This document shows, in pieces, positions 15,610-23,319 of a stretch of 33,404 nucleotides of DNA. The first letter of the stretch is position 1, and each line of letters opens with the position of its first letter. Location: NCBI GenBank assembly GCA_024276195.1, contig JAJRXR010000038.1:1-33404 (forward strand), given 5' to 3'. A program made the translations under genes and the position numbers. The notes below the pieces were generated by a model that was not told the DNA's origin, searched no databases, and was given only the letters and a program-made list of their open reading frames with translations. Source of the DNA: Planctomycetota bacterium. GTDB taxonomy: Bacteria > Planctomycetota > Phycisphaerae > Phycisphaerales > UBA1924.

Positions 15610-16145
15610 ACGACAAACCCGGTCCGCTCCGGTTGATCGAGTCCATCCTGCTGCTCCTGCCGATGCGCCTGGCGCTCGGAGGGATGTTTATCTTCGCAGC
15701 ATGGGTCAAGCTCTCCACCCCACAGCTCTTTGCCAACTCCATCAAAGCGTTCAAAATTATCGACCTCGAGTCGGGCGACCAAGTCGTCGAGCTGCTGACG
15801 TTCGCGCTGCCATGGAGCGAGGGGATCTGCGGCGTGCTGCTGATCCTGGGCCTGTTCACCAGGCCCGCTGCGGCGTTGATCTCGGTCCAGCTTCTCGTGT
15901 TCATCGGGGCGATCATCTCCGTGCTGTACCGCAAGATGGACGTGAGCTGCGGGTGCTTCGGCGAGTACGACTGGCCCTGCACGGGCGACAGCCTGAGCAT
16001 GTGCCACGTCTGGCGTGATGTCGTCATGCTCATCCCCGCGCTGATCCTGACCCTCCGCGGCGGGGGCGTGCTGGCCCTGGACTGGCCCCTCGGGCGAAGC
16101 GAGCGAGCCCGAAGACGCCCGGAGCGTGCTCCCGACCTCGACTGA
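15606..16145 (+). CDS. MauE/DoxX-like redox-associated membrane protein
   Basis: 179 residues with four hydrophobic segments (about 13-34, 66-84, 87-107 and 136-150). The start of the first is RLALGGMFIFAAWVKL, as in the DoxX/MauE group. A cysteine loop follows the third helix: CGCFG (Cys115, Cys117), then Cys125 and Cys133. CGCFG is typical of MauE-type proteins, thought to be involved in disulfide or sulfur handling across the membrane. The start is TTG, overlapping the TGA of the rhodanese-like gene as TTGA, with GGAGG 7 bases upstream, so translation is coupled. The C-terminus is basic (RSERARRRPERAP). It ends the DUF1573-DUF1573-rhodanese operon. Confidence 0.85.
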   Translation: MNDKPGPLRLIESILLLLPMRLALGGMFIFAAWVKLSTPQLFANSIKAFKIIDLESGDQVVELLTFALPWSEGICGVLLILGLFTRPAAALISVQLLVFIGAIISVLYRKMDVSCGCFGEYDWPCTGDSLSMCHVWRDVVMLIPALILTLRGGGVLALDWPLGRSERARRRPERAPDLD

Positions 16146-16255
16146 CGATTCGCCCGGGGACCGGGCCTAGACTTTCTGCCGAACCCATCCGTCGCCCGCA
16201 CCGGAGCTCGCGTGAGACCGGGCGGGCCGCCCAGCCCAGGACGGAGACCCGATCC
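16146..16255 (+). promoter_or_regulatory. Leader upstream of rpsR with GC-rich hairpins
   Basis: The 110-bp gap has a tight hairpin, GCCCGG/CCGGGC with a 3-base loop (16152-16166), just after the MauE-like stop. A second GC palindrome, GGGCGG-x-CCGCCC, lies about 30 bp before rpsR. The first may weaken read-through; the second could be a ribosomal-protein leader structure. Neither is proven. Confidence 0.3.
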
Positions 16256-16498
16256 ATGAGCCGATTCAACCGATTCAACCCAGGCGGCACGGTCAAGATG
16301 ACCAAGACCTCCGGCAACGAGATCGAGTACGTCGATTGGAAGGATGTCGAGCTGCTCCGGCGCGCGATGACCCCCAACGGCAAGATCTATGGTCGCAAGC
16401 GCCTGGGCACCAACGCCCGCCAGCAGCGGATGGTCGCGCAGGCCGTCAAGCGGGCGCGCCACATGGGCATGCTGCCCTACACCTCCGCGACCCTCTAA
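16256..16498 (+). CDS. rpsR: 30S ribosomal protein bS18
   Basis: 80 residues, the usual size. The bS18 core is clear: IEYVDWKDVELLRRAMTPNG, then KIYGRKRLGTNARQQRMVAQ and AVKRARHMGMLPY. It binds 16S rRNA and pairs with bS6 on the platform of the small subunit. bS6, Ssb and bL9, its common neighbours, are not beside it here; instead it lies between the thiol operon and a methionine sulfoxide reductase gene. The ATG has GGAG about 10 bases upstream. Confidence 0.96.
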   Translation: MSRFNRFNPGGTVKMTKTSGNEIEYVDWKDVELLRRAMTPNGKIYGRKRLGTNARQQRMVAQAVKRARHMGMLPYTSATL

Positions 16499-16511
16499 GC
16501 CTCACCAGCCC

Positions 16512-17015
16512 ATGAGCCCGACCCGTCCCGCTCGTGATTATCCCGCGATCGCGCGGTCGCTGCGCTACATCAAGGGCACGCGCCAGCGGCGCATGGAAGA
16601 CGTCGCCGACGCGCTCTGGCGTCACCTGAACGACGCGGGCGTTTCGTGGTGCGGGTTTTACACGGCGCAGAAGGGCGACGAGGAGATGGTCCTCGGTCCG
16701 TGCCGCGACACCCCGGCGTGCTCGCCGATCGCGCTCAGCGGCCTGTGCGGGCAGAGCTGGCTATCCAAAGCCCCCATCATCGCCAATGACCTGTCCAACC
16801 TGGGCGACCGCGTCATCAAGTGCGACCCGCGTGACCTGTCCGAGGTGGTCGTGCCCCTGTTCGATCAGGAAGGATCGTGCTGGGGCGTGCTCGACCTCGA
16901 CTCGCACGAGCGCAACAGCTTCCTCGACAACGACGCAAAGGAACTGCGCCAACTCATGATCCTCAGCGGCCTGAGCTGGGACGGGCACGCCGAGCGCCGG
17001 GTGAAGCATTTTTGA
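16512..17015 (+). CDS. msrC: Free methionine-(R)-sulfoxide reductase (GAF domain, fRMsr)
   Basis: 167 residues, one GAF domain. The family reduces free methionine-R-sulfoxide with a disulfide relay. All three family cysteines are in place: Cys70 in DTPACSPI, Cys79 in SGLCGQ and Cys104 in VIKCDPRDLSEVVVPL. The substrate-site acids are also present: Glu111, and Asp128 and Asp130 in GVLDLDS. That full set distinguishes it from ordinary GAF sensor domains. The ATG lies 13 bp after the rpsR stop, so it is probably read from the same message. No thioredoxin gene is nearby. Confidence 0.88.
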   Translation: MSPTRPARDYPAIARSLRYIKGTRQRRMEDVADALWRHLNDAGVSWCGFYTAQKGDEEMVLGPCRDTPACSPIALSGLCGQSWLSKAPIIANDLSNLGDRVIKCDPRDLSEVVVPLFDQEGSCWGVLDLDSHERNSFLDNDAKELRQLMILSGLSWDGHAERRVKHF

Positions 17016-17115
17016 AGAGGGCGAAGTGGCGAGATGGCGAGTGGCGAAGTGGTGAAGCGGTGAAGTGGCGAGATGGTCTTTCACCACTCACCATCTCACC
17101 ACTCGCCACTCGTCA
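17016..17115. repeat. Word-like repeat folding back on itself between convergent genes
   Basis: The sequence is built from near-identical 7-9 base words (GGCGAAGT, GGCGAGAT, GGTGAAGT and similar) up to about 17076, then from their reverse complements (TCACCACT, CACCATCT, CGCCACT) to 17111. GAGTGGCGAAGTGGTGA (17039-17055) pairs with 17096-17111 apart from one extra base. It lies between the stops of the msrC-like and the RluA-like genes, so it may serve as a two-way transcription end. Confidence 0.8.
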
Positions 17116-17124
17116 CCGGAGACG

Positions 17125-17823
17125 TCAGAACGGCGCCGACGACTCGAAGCGCAGGCGCTCGCCCGAGTCCGGGTCGTTGAGTTCGAGCGTCGAGGCGTGG
17201 AGCAGGAGCCTCGGCGCTGTTGTTTCGTCGCCGTACAAGCTGTCGCCGAGGATCGGGGCGCCGATGCCCTGGGCATGGGCCGCGTGGACGCGGAGCTGGT
17301 GCGAGCGCCCGGTGATGGGGGTCATCTCCAGGCGCGTGCAGGGCTGGCCCAGGAATGATTCATGCGAGAGCCGGCGCCACTCGGTCCGGGCGGGTTTGCC
17401 CTGGTCGTGGTCAACGATCTGGCGCGGGCGGTTGGGCCAGTCCACACGCAGGGAAAGCTCCACTCTGCCCGAGTCGGCACGGACATGCCCGTTGACGAGA
17501 GCCGTGTACGCCTTGCTGACCTTGCGTTTCATGAACTGGACGGAGAGCTCGCTCTGGGCCTTGCGGTCGAGCGCGTAGACCATGAGCCCGCTGGTGGGCA
17601 TGTCAAGGCGGTGGACGGTCAGGGGGCCATCGCCCAGGGGGAAGCGCCGGCGGACCCAGGCCTCGAGGCAGACGTGCCCGTCGGGGCCGTTGCCACGGAC
17701 CGAGCGGACGCCGGGCGGCTTGTCGATGATGACAAATCGATCGCTGGCGAACCGCACCCGGGCGCAATCCAGCGGGGAATCGTGCGAGGTTTCGTGCGCG
17801 GGGCTGGGCATGGGGCTGGGCAT
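17125..17823 (-). CDS. rluA: RluA-family pseudouridine synthase
   Basis: 232 residues. The catalytic motif is HRLDMPTSGLMVYAL with Asp74. Family landmarks follow: VDWPNRPRQ, DHDQGKPARTEW, ITGRSHQLRVH and PILGDSLYG. The segments DWPNRP and GKPA-TE match the RluA subgroup, which modifies 23S rRNA U746 and tRNA U32 in enterobacteria. There is no S4 RNA-binding domain, also as in RluA. The ATG chosen begins MPSPMPSPAHET, shortly before the fold; the frame is open further upstream, but that part is repetitive and overlaps the divergent PD40 gene's promoter region. The gene converges on msrC and diverges from the PD40 gene. Confidence 0.87.
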   Translation of the reverse strand: MPSPMPSPAHETSHDSPLDCARVRFASDRFVIIDKPPGVRSVRGNGPDGHVCLEAWVRRRFPLGDGPLTVHRLDMPTSGLMVYALDRKAQSELSVQFMKRKVSKAYTALVNGHVRADSGRVELSLRVDWPNRPRQIVDHDQGKPARTEWRRLSHESFLGQPCTRLEMTPITGRSHQLRVHAAHAQGIGAPILGDSLYGDETTAPRLLLHASTLELNDPDSGERLRFESSAPF

Positions 17824-17924
17824 GGGCTCGACGATGGGCAGGAGGGGAGGACGGCGCCGTGCTGTCCTACCCTTGTCCAGCGAGGCGGCACGAGGCCGCC
17901 AACGCCCGATCTGGAAGGACAAAC

Positions 17925-19163
17925 GTGAGCACACGACTGATCCCGAGCGTAGCCCTGGCCTGCATCCTGGCGCCGAGCGCACTGGCGCAATCCGGCAACA
18001 GCCCCACGGACTGGGCGCCCCTGGAGGCGCCCATCCTCACCGGGCATGTCCGCCTGACGAGCCCGGAGCAGTTCATCAAGGCCGGCGAGGCGTATTACAG
18101 CCCCGACGCCTCACGGATTATCTTCCAGGCGATCGAGCACCCGCCCGAGGGCCAAGAGCCCAGCCCCCACTACGCGATGTACGTCGCCGACCTGGCCCGC
18201 GATGACAACGCGAAGGTCACTGGGCTGACCAACATCACCCGCATCAGCAAAGAGGGCAGCGCCAACACCTGCGGCTGGTTCCACCCCACCGAACCCGGGC
18301 GCATCCTCTTCGGCTCGACCATCACCTCCATCGTCGATGAGCACGCCCCCGGCTACCGACGCGACAAGGGCAAGTACACCTGGAAGTTCCCCAATGAGAT
18401 GGAGATTGTCACCACGGTCCTCCCCGACGACCTGGCGACAACCGAGGTCGAGACCGCCGCGCCCATCTGGGAGCGTGACGGGTACGACGCCGAGGCGTCA
18501 TGGTCGCCCGACGGGCGGTTCATTCTCTATACGCGCCTGGAACCCTCGAAGGACGACGCCGAGCCGAACGGCGATATCTGGGTCTACGACACCCTGAGCA
18601 ACTCGCACACCGCGCTCGTGACCCAGCCCGGGTACGACGGCGGGCCTTTCTTCTCCGAGGACGGTCAACGCATCATCTACCGCTCTGACCGCAGGCTCGA
18701 CAACCTCTTGCAGCTGTACATCGCTGAGCTGAAGTTCGATGAGACGGGCGCAATCGTGGGGCTGAAGCGCGAGATCCCGCTCAGCGACAACGAGCATGTC
18801 AACTGGTGCCCGTACCTGAACGCGTCGGGTGATATCGCGCTGTTCGCAACGAGCGAGGTCGGGCACTTCAACTACGAGGTGTTCGCCGTCGAGGCGGGCA
18901 CGTCGGGCCTGCAGGACAAGCCCGCGGACAATCGGATCCGGGTTCGTGTGACCCGCGCCGGGGGGTTCGACGGGCTGCCCGTGTTCTCGCCCGACGGGAC
19001 CGAGGTGATGTGGACCAGCCAGCGCGCCCTGGCCGACGCGGACCCGGAAGAGCACATCCCGACGAGCCAGCTCTGGATCGCCCGCTACGACGAGACCGCG
19101 GTTCGCCGGGCGATGTTCGACGCGGCGATGAAACGCGCCAGCGAGCTGGCGCCCGGGAACTGA
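17925..19163 (+). CDS. Secreted PD40/TolB-like beta-propeller protein
   Basis: 412 residues. Start GTG 17925 is set by GGAAGGA 5-6 bases upstream and by the signal peptide MSTRLIPSVALACILAPSALAQ that follows. PD40 blades are marked by YYSPDASRIIFQ, SWSPDGRFILYT, FFSEDGQRIIYRS and VFSPDGTEVMWTS, giving an open TolB-type propeller. It should fold outside the cytoplasm and bind a protein or sugar partner; no catalytic residues can be named. It is followed after 20 bp by the AXE1-like hydrolase gene, so the two are likely one transcript. Confidence 0.88.
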   Translation: MSTRLIPSVALACILAPSALAQSGNSPTDWAPLEAPILTGHVRLTSPEQFIKAGEAYYSPDASRIIFQAIEHPPEGQEPSPHYAMYVADLARDDNAKVTGLTNITRISKEGSANTCGWFHPTEPGRILFGSTITSIVDEHAPGYRRDKGKYTWKFPNEMEIVTTVLPDDLATTEVETAAPIWERDGYDAEASWSPDGRFILYTRLEPSKDDAEPNGDIWVYDTLSNSHTALVTQPGYDGGPFFSEDGQRIIYRSDRRLDNLLQLYIAELKFDETGAIVGLKREIPLSDNEHVNWCPYLNASGDIALFATSEVGHFNYEVFAVEAGTSGLQDKPADNRIRVRVTRAGGFDGLPVFSPDGTEVMWTSQRALADADPEEHIPTSQLWIARYDETAVRRAMFDAAMKRASELAPGN

Positions 19164-19183
19164 TTCTCGGGAGCATCTCCAGC

Positions 19184-20794
19184 GTGAGCGCCGAGCCGCC
19201 AGAGAACGCGACGGACGACCGCCTGCTCGAGGGGATCCGCGCGATCGCCCGCGTGGGCTCGAGCGTTCCCGCGCCGGATCATTCCGTGTTCTGGGGCGCG
19301 TGGTTCCGGCGCGTGCTCGCGCAGCGCCCAACCCTGAGCCCGATCCCTCCGGGCGAGGGCGACCCAAGCGATGACAGCGCCACGCACCGCCTGACGAGCC
19401 TCGGCGGGGTTCGCCTGGGCGTGCGTCTTGTCGAGCCGCCCGAGGGCGTCCCGCTCCGGGCTGGGCTGGTCGCGGTCCACGGGGCGAGCGTCGGCAAATC
19501 ACTCGGGCAGAGCGCCCTGCGCTGGCGGAGCATCGCGGAAACTGGTGTGTGCGTGCTACTCGTGCGCGTGCGCGGCTACCCCGGCTCGCAGCTCGACACG
19601 GGCGACCTCGCGTCGGGCGGAACGGGCGTCGGCTGGATCACCCGCGGCCTCGACCAGAGCGCACGCCCGCTCGAGGGCGAGATGGACTGGGTGCTCTCGG
19701 GCGCCGTCGCGGATGTCGTCAACGCATGCAGGGCGATGCGCAACCGCCTCGCTGGGATCGACGACGAGCAAGAGGCGCGCCCGCTCGACGACAAGCTGCC
19801 CATGTTCCTGCACGGCGAATCGCTCGGCGGCGCTCTGGCGACGATCGCCGCGGCCCAGCTCAGCGGGCGCCTCCGCCAGGAACGGATCATCGAACGGCTC
19901 GTTCTCAGCACCCCCACCCTCGGCGACTGGCACTGGCGCCTGAGCAACCCGGCGCCCGGGGGCCTGGGCGGCGAGATCCTGCGCTTGCTCGAGGCCAAGC
20001 CCAAGCTGGAAGAACCCATCCTGACGCGCCTGCATCTGATGGACACCGTGGTCCACGCCGCCCGCGTGCGCACGCCCACGCTGTGCAAGCTGGCGATGCG
20101 CGACGAGGTCGTCCCCGCGCCCACGGCCGGCGCCGTCTTCAACGCCCTGGCGACCTCGCCCGGGCAAAAGTGGCGCTTCGTCGTCCCCGTGGGGCACGCC
20201 CCGGGCGACCGCAGCGCGGCGCGCCGGGCGTCGCTGTTTGTCCGGTGCAGCGCCGACTTCCTCGACCCGCAGCGCCCGGTCGAGGACAGCATGGCGCCCT
20301 GGGAGCCCCTGCTGCTCGGGGGCGATCGCCCGCCCGAGGCCGGCGCCCGAGGCGCCCAGGAACGCCTCTTCGACACCGCCCCGGGGACCGACGAGTCGGA
20401 CCAGTTGCTCATCCGGGCGTACACGCACGCCGGGCGAACGCTCGACGCGTTGCCGTATACGCAGGCGTTCGAGTCGCTCTATGCGGAACTCACGCAAACG
20501 CTCGGGGGCGACGCCCCGACGCGCCAGGACGCCTTCCACCGCCTGCACAACCTGCGCAAGCGCAAGGCCCTGCCGCGCCTGGGGCGGGCGCCGGTGTCGC
20601 TGCCCAAAATCTCGCCCGAGGACGAGACGCTGCTGGCGTCGCTCGTCGTCGGGGCGGTCGGAAGCATGGGCGCCCGCGACCGCCTGGTCTACGACAGGGC
20701 GTTCGACGCGCTCGTCGAGCGGTTCAACAGCGAGGCGGGGCATACCCTCCGCCATGAGGACGCGTGGCGCCTGATCGCGAGGCTCGCCAAGTGA
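19184..20794 (+). CDS. AXE1-like alpha/beta hydrolase with an unrecognised C-terminal domain
   Basis: 536 residues. The hydrolase core (about 70-365) resembles acetyl xylan esterase or cephalosporin-C deacetylase: VAVHGASVGKS, VRVRGYPGS, GWITRGLDQ, then the elbow GESLGG with Ser213, Asp307 in MRDEVVP and His338 in VGHAPGD. The triad is complete. An acidic linker (366-404) leads to about 130 residues that I do not recognise, helical, with LPYTQAFESLYAEL, HRLHNLRKRKALPRLG and VYDRAFDALVERFNSE. There is no signal peptide, so it acts in the cytoplasm. The GTG start has GGGAG upstream; a longer N-terminus would run into the PD40 gene. It precedes the AGLFPP gene by 23 bp. Confidence 0.82.
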   Translation: MSAEPPENATDDRLLEGIRAIARVGSSVPAPDHSVFWGAWFRRVLAQRPTLSPIPPGEGDPSDDSATHRLTSLGGVRLGVRLVEPPEGVPLRAGLVAVHGASVGKSLGQSALRWRSIAETGVCVLLVRVRGYPGSQLDTGDLASGGTGVGWITRGLDQSARPLEGEMDWVLSGAVADVVNACRAMRNRLAGIDDEQEARPLDDKLPMFLHGESLGGALATIAAAQLSGRLRQERIIERLVLSTPTLGDWHWRLSNPAPGGLGGEILRLLEAKPKLEEPILTRLHLMDTVVHAARVRTPTLCKLAMRDEVVPAPTAGAVFNALATSPGQKWRFVVPVGHAPGDRSAARRASLFVRCSADFLDPQRPVEDSMAPWEPLLLGGDRPPEAGARGAQERLFDTAPGTDESDQLLIRAYTHAGRTLDALPYTQAFESLYAELTQTLGGDAPTRQDAFHRLHNLRKRKALPRLGRAPVSLPKISPEDETLLASLVVGAVGSMGARDRLVYDRAFDALVERFNSEAGHTLRHEDAWRLIARLAK

Positions 20795-20817
20795 ACCGAT
20801 CTCCCGGGGAGACGACG

Positions 20818-21765
20818 ATGACCCGCACCCTGCGCACGCTGACGGCCTCGCTGATCGATTACGCCGGTCTGTTCCCGCCGACCGGGCTGGACATGCCCGG
20901 CGCCGTCGAGTGCTACGCCCGCTCGCTGCGCACGCCCCACGCCGAGATGCTCGGGCGGTTCATCTGCCCGGCCTCGCGCCTGGGCGAACTCAGCAAGCAC
21001 GGCGCGATGCTGATGCCCGGCACCTACGCCACGAGCGGGTACCGCGAGATGGCCGACGATGTCGCGCCCTGGCGCATCAGCGCCATCATCGACGCTGATC
21101 TCGGCGAGTGCCTCGCCCGGATTGACGAGTTCAACAGACAGCACAGCGACGAGGCTCAGGGCCTGGCCCAGGTTGACGCGATCGAGATGCGGACCGACGA
21201 GCCGGGCGATATCGACCACGCGCTCGACGAGATCCCCGAGGACATCTACCCGGCGTTCGAGGTTCCGCAGGCGATCATCATGAATGGCGACCCGCGCGGG
21301 TTCATCGCCGCGATGGCCGGGAATGGATGCACCGCCAAGATCCGGTGCGGCGGCGTCAAGCCAGAACTCATCCCCGAGAGCGCCGCGATCGCGCGGTTCA
21401 TCATCGCGTGCGCCCAGGGCGGAGTCCCGTTCAAAGCGACGGCCGGGCTGCACCACCCCGTCCGCGCCGAGCAGAACCTGACCTACGACGCCGACCCGCC
21501 TCGCGGGGTCATGCACGGGTTCCTCAACGTGTTCATGGCGGCGGCGATGGTGCGCATCCACCGGATAAACGAAGATGAAACCATCCGAATCCTCGAAGAC
21601 CAAGACCCCACCAGCTTCGCCTTCACCGACGAGCACGCGAGCTGGCAGGACCGGAGCGTCGGGCTGATCGAGCTGAGCCGCGTGCGAGAGGCGTTCGCGC
21701 TCAGCTACGGCTCGTGCTCATTCGAGGAGCCGGTGGCGGATCTGAAGAAGTTGGAGTTGTTGTGA
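20818..21765 (+). CDS. Conserved protein of unknown function, AGLFPP motif, beside fumarylacetoacetase
   Basis: 315 residues, no signal peptide or membrane segment. The N-terminus has LTASLIDYAGLFPPTGLDM. The centre and second half suggest an alpha/beta barrel: ISAIIDADL, YPAFEVPQAII, CTAKIRCGGVKPELIPE, VPFKATAGLHHP and MHGFLNVFMAAAMV. Lys in FKATAGLHHP and the His pair look like active-site residues (inference). I recall proteins with this DYAGLFPP start beside fumarylacetoacetase genes in other bacteria, but no established function. The ATG has GGGGAGA at good spacing. FahA follows 99 bp downstream, after a word-like repeat. Confidence 0.8.
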   Translation: MTRTLRTLTASLIDYAGLFPPTGLDMPGAVECYARSLRTPHAEMLGRFICPASRLGELSKHGAMLMPGTYATSGYREMADDVAPWRISAIIDADLGECLARIDEFNRQHSDEAQGLAQVDAIEMRTDEPGDIDHALDEIPEDIYPAFEVPQAIIMNGDPRGFIAAMAGNGCTAKIRCGGVKPELIPESAAIARFIIACAQGGVPFKATAGLHHPVRAEQNLTYDADPPRGVMHGFLNVFMAAAMVRIHRINEDETIRILEDQDPTSFAFTDEHASWQDRSVGLIELSRVREAFALSYGSCSFEEPVADLKKLELL

Positions 21766-21769
21766 AGAG

Positions 21770-21831
21770 AGGCATTGGGCATGAGGCATTGGGCATTGGC
21801 CGAATCCCCTCTTCCCTAATGCCCAATGCCT
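21770..21831. repeat. Word-like repeat with 14-bp inverted arms before fahA
   Basis: AGGCATTGGGCAT occurs at 21770-21782 and again, one base longer, at 21784-21797. The exact reverse complement AATGCCCAATGCCT lies at 21818-21831, and a partial copy (CCTAATGCCT) follows to about 21845. It has the same design as the element at 17016-17115: short words on one side, their complements on the other. It lies between two genes of the same direction, so if it ended transcription it would uncouple fahA from the genes before it. Confidence 0.85.
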
Positions 21832-21864
21832 AGTCCCTAATGCCTGCGAGCAAAGCGAGCCCCC

Positions 21865-23277
21865 ATGCCCTACCAGATCGACGACACCCACGACCCCAAG
21901 CTCGAGTCCTGGGTCGAATCCGCCAACGACCCGGAGACGGACTTTCCGATTCAGAACCTGCCGCTGTGCTCGCTCAGTGTCGGGTTCCACGAGGAGGAAG
22001 AGAAGAGTGATCGCCACATCGTCGGTGATCCGTTCGTGCGCATCGGCAACTCCATCCTCAACATCCAGGAGTGCTTCAAGGATGCGGGCGTTATGTCAGG
22101 GTGCGGTTTCAATGTGCTGGCAGACGTCCAGGCGCTTGCTTCCCTCGACAGCACGAGTCGCGGTCTCTTTCGCAAGCGACTCTCGGAGATATTCTCAGCA
22201 AACAACCCGAAGCGAAAGGAATGGCAAGAACGAGTCGCTCCGTTTCTTTACGACGTCAACAACCTTGATGATGAGGTGTTCGAGTGGGTGACACCGATCT
22301 GTCCCCGAGACTACACCGATTTCTACGCCTCGCTCTACCACGCCACGAACGTCGGTTCGATGTTCCGCCCCGACAACCCGCTGCTGCCCAACTACAAGCA
22401 CATCCCTATCGCGTACCACGGCAGGGCCTCGACCATCGTTCCGTCCGGCACGCCCGTCCGCAGGCCGTGGGGGCAGCTTATCGAGGGGAATGTCGGCTCG
22501 GAGAGCCGACCTACGCGGGCGCCGTGCAAGCTGTTTGATTATGAGCTTGAGGTCGGCTTCGTCGTCGGGCGCGGCAACGAGCGCGGCGAGCCGATTTCCA
22601 TTGAAGAAGCCGAGGACCACATCCTGGGCATGTGCCTGGTCAACGACTGGTCGGCGCGTGATATCCAGAAGTGGGAGTACCAGCCGCTCGGGCCGTTCCT
22701 GGCCAAGAACTTCGCGACGACGGTCAGCCCGTACATCGTCACCATGGAGGCGCTCGCGCCGTTCCGATGCCCGGCGATGGAGAGGCCCGCGGGCGACCCG
22801 ACGCCGCTGGGGTATCTGACGAGCGAGGCGAACACCGCGTCCGGCGGCGTGGACATCACGCTCGAGGTCTTTCTGTCAAGCGCGAAGATGCGCGAACAGA
22901 ACATCGACCCGGTCCAGCTGAGCAAGGGCAGCTTCAAGGATATGTACTGGACCATCGCGCAGATGCTCACGCACCACGCCTCGGGCGGGTGCCAGATGAA
23001 CCCGGGCGACCTGCTCGCCTCCGGCACCGTCTCCGGCCCGACCCGCGGGGCGCGCGGGTGCATGCTCGAGCTGACGTGGGATGGTGACCCGTTCGCCAGC
23101 CCGCCCGTCATCGTGCCCGGCACGCAGCGCACGCCGATCAAGCTGCCCACAGGCGAGGAACGCAAGTTCCTGGGCGATGGCGACGAGATCATCATCAAGG
23201 GATACTGCGAACGCGAGGGCTTCCGGCGGATCGGGTTTGGGGAGTGCCGGGGGGTTATCCAGCCTGCTGTCGGTTAG
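21865..23277 (+). CDS. fahA: Fumarylacetoacetase
   Basis: The last enzyme of tyrosine and homogentisate breakdown, splitting fumarylacetoacetate into fumarate and acetoacetate. 470 residues, a little longer than typical. Family motifs: FPIQNLP near the N-terminus, then DYTDFYASLYHATNVGSMFRP in which the first Asp binds metal, AYHGRASTIVPSGTPVRRP, DYELEVGFVVG, NDWSARDIQKWEYQPLGPF, KNFATTVSPYIV and SGTVSGP. The N-terminal domain is lower in GC than the rest and only loosely family-like. A perfect palindrome (22492-22510) is read through in frame and encodes VGSESRP, just before PCKLFDYELEVG. No homogentisate dioxygenase or 4-hydroxyphenylpyruvate dioxygenase gene is in the window. Confidence 0.95.
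   Translation: MPYQIDDTHDPKLESWVESANDPETDFPIQNLPLCSLSVGFHEEEEKSDRHIVGDPFVRIGNSILNIQECFKDAGVMSGCGFNVLADVQALASLDSTSRGLFRKRLSEIFSANNPKRKEWQERVAPFLYDVNNLDDEVFEWVTPICPRDYTDFYASLYHATNVGSMFRPDNPLLPNYKHIPIAYHGRASTIVPSGTPVRRPWGQLIEGNVGSESRPTRAPCKLFDYELEVGFVVGRGNERGEPISIEEAEDHILGMCLVNDWSARDIQKWEYQPLGPFLAKNFATTVSPYIVTMEALAPFRCPAMERPAGDPTPLGYLTSEANTASGGVDITLEVFLSSAKMREQNIDPVQLSKGSFKDMYWTIAQMLTHHASGGCQMNPGDLLASGTVSGPTRGARGCMLELTWDGDPFASPPVIVPGTQRTPIKLPTGEERKFLGDGDEIIIKGYCEREGFRRIGFGECRGVIQPAVG
22492..22510. repeat. Perfect 8-bp-arm palindrome within fahA
   Basis: GTCGGCTC, loop GGA, GAGCCGAC. It is translated in frame as part of VGSESRP, in a region between motifs where fumarylacetoacetases vary in length. 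It may be a chance hairpin or a trace of a small dispersed palindromic repeat. Confidence 0.7.
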
Positions 23278-23319
23278 CACGAAAGGAACGACGGGCTGGC
23301 GCTGTTCATTACATTCTTT

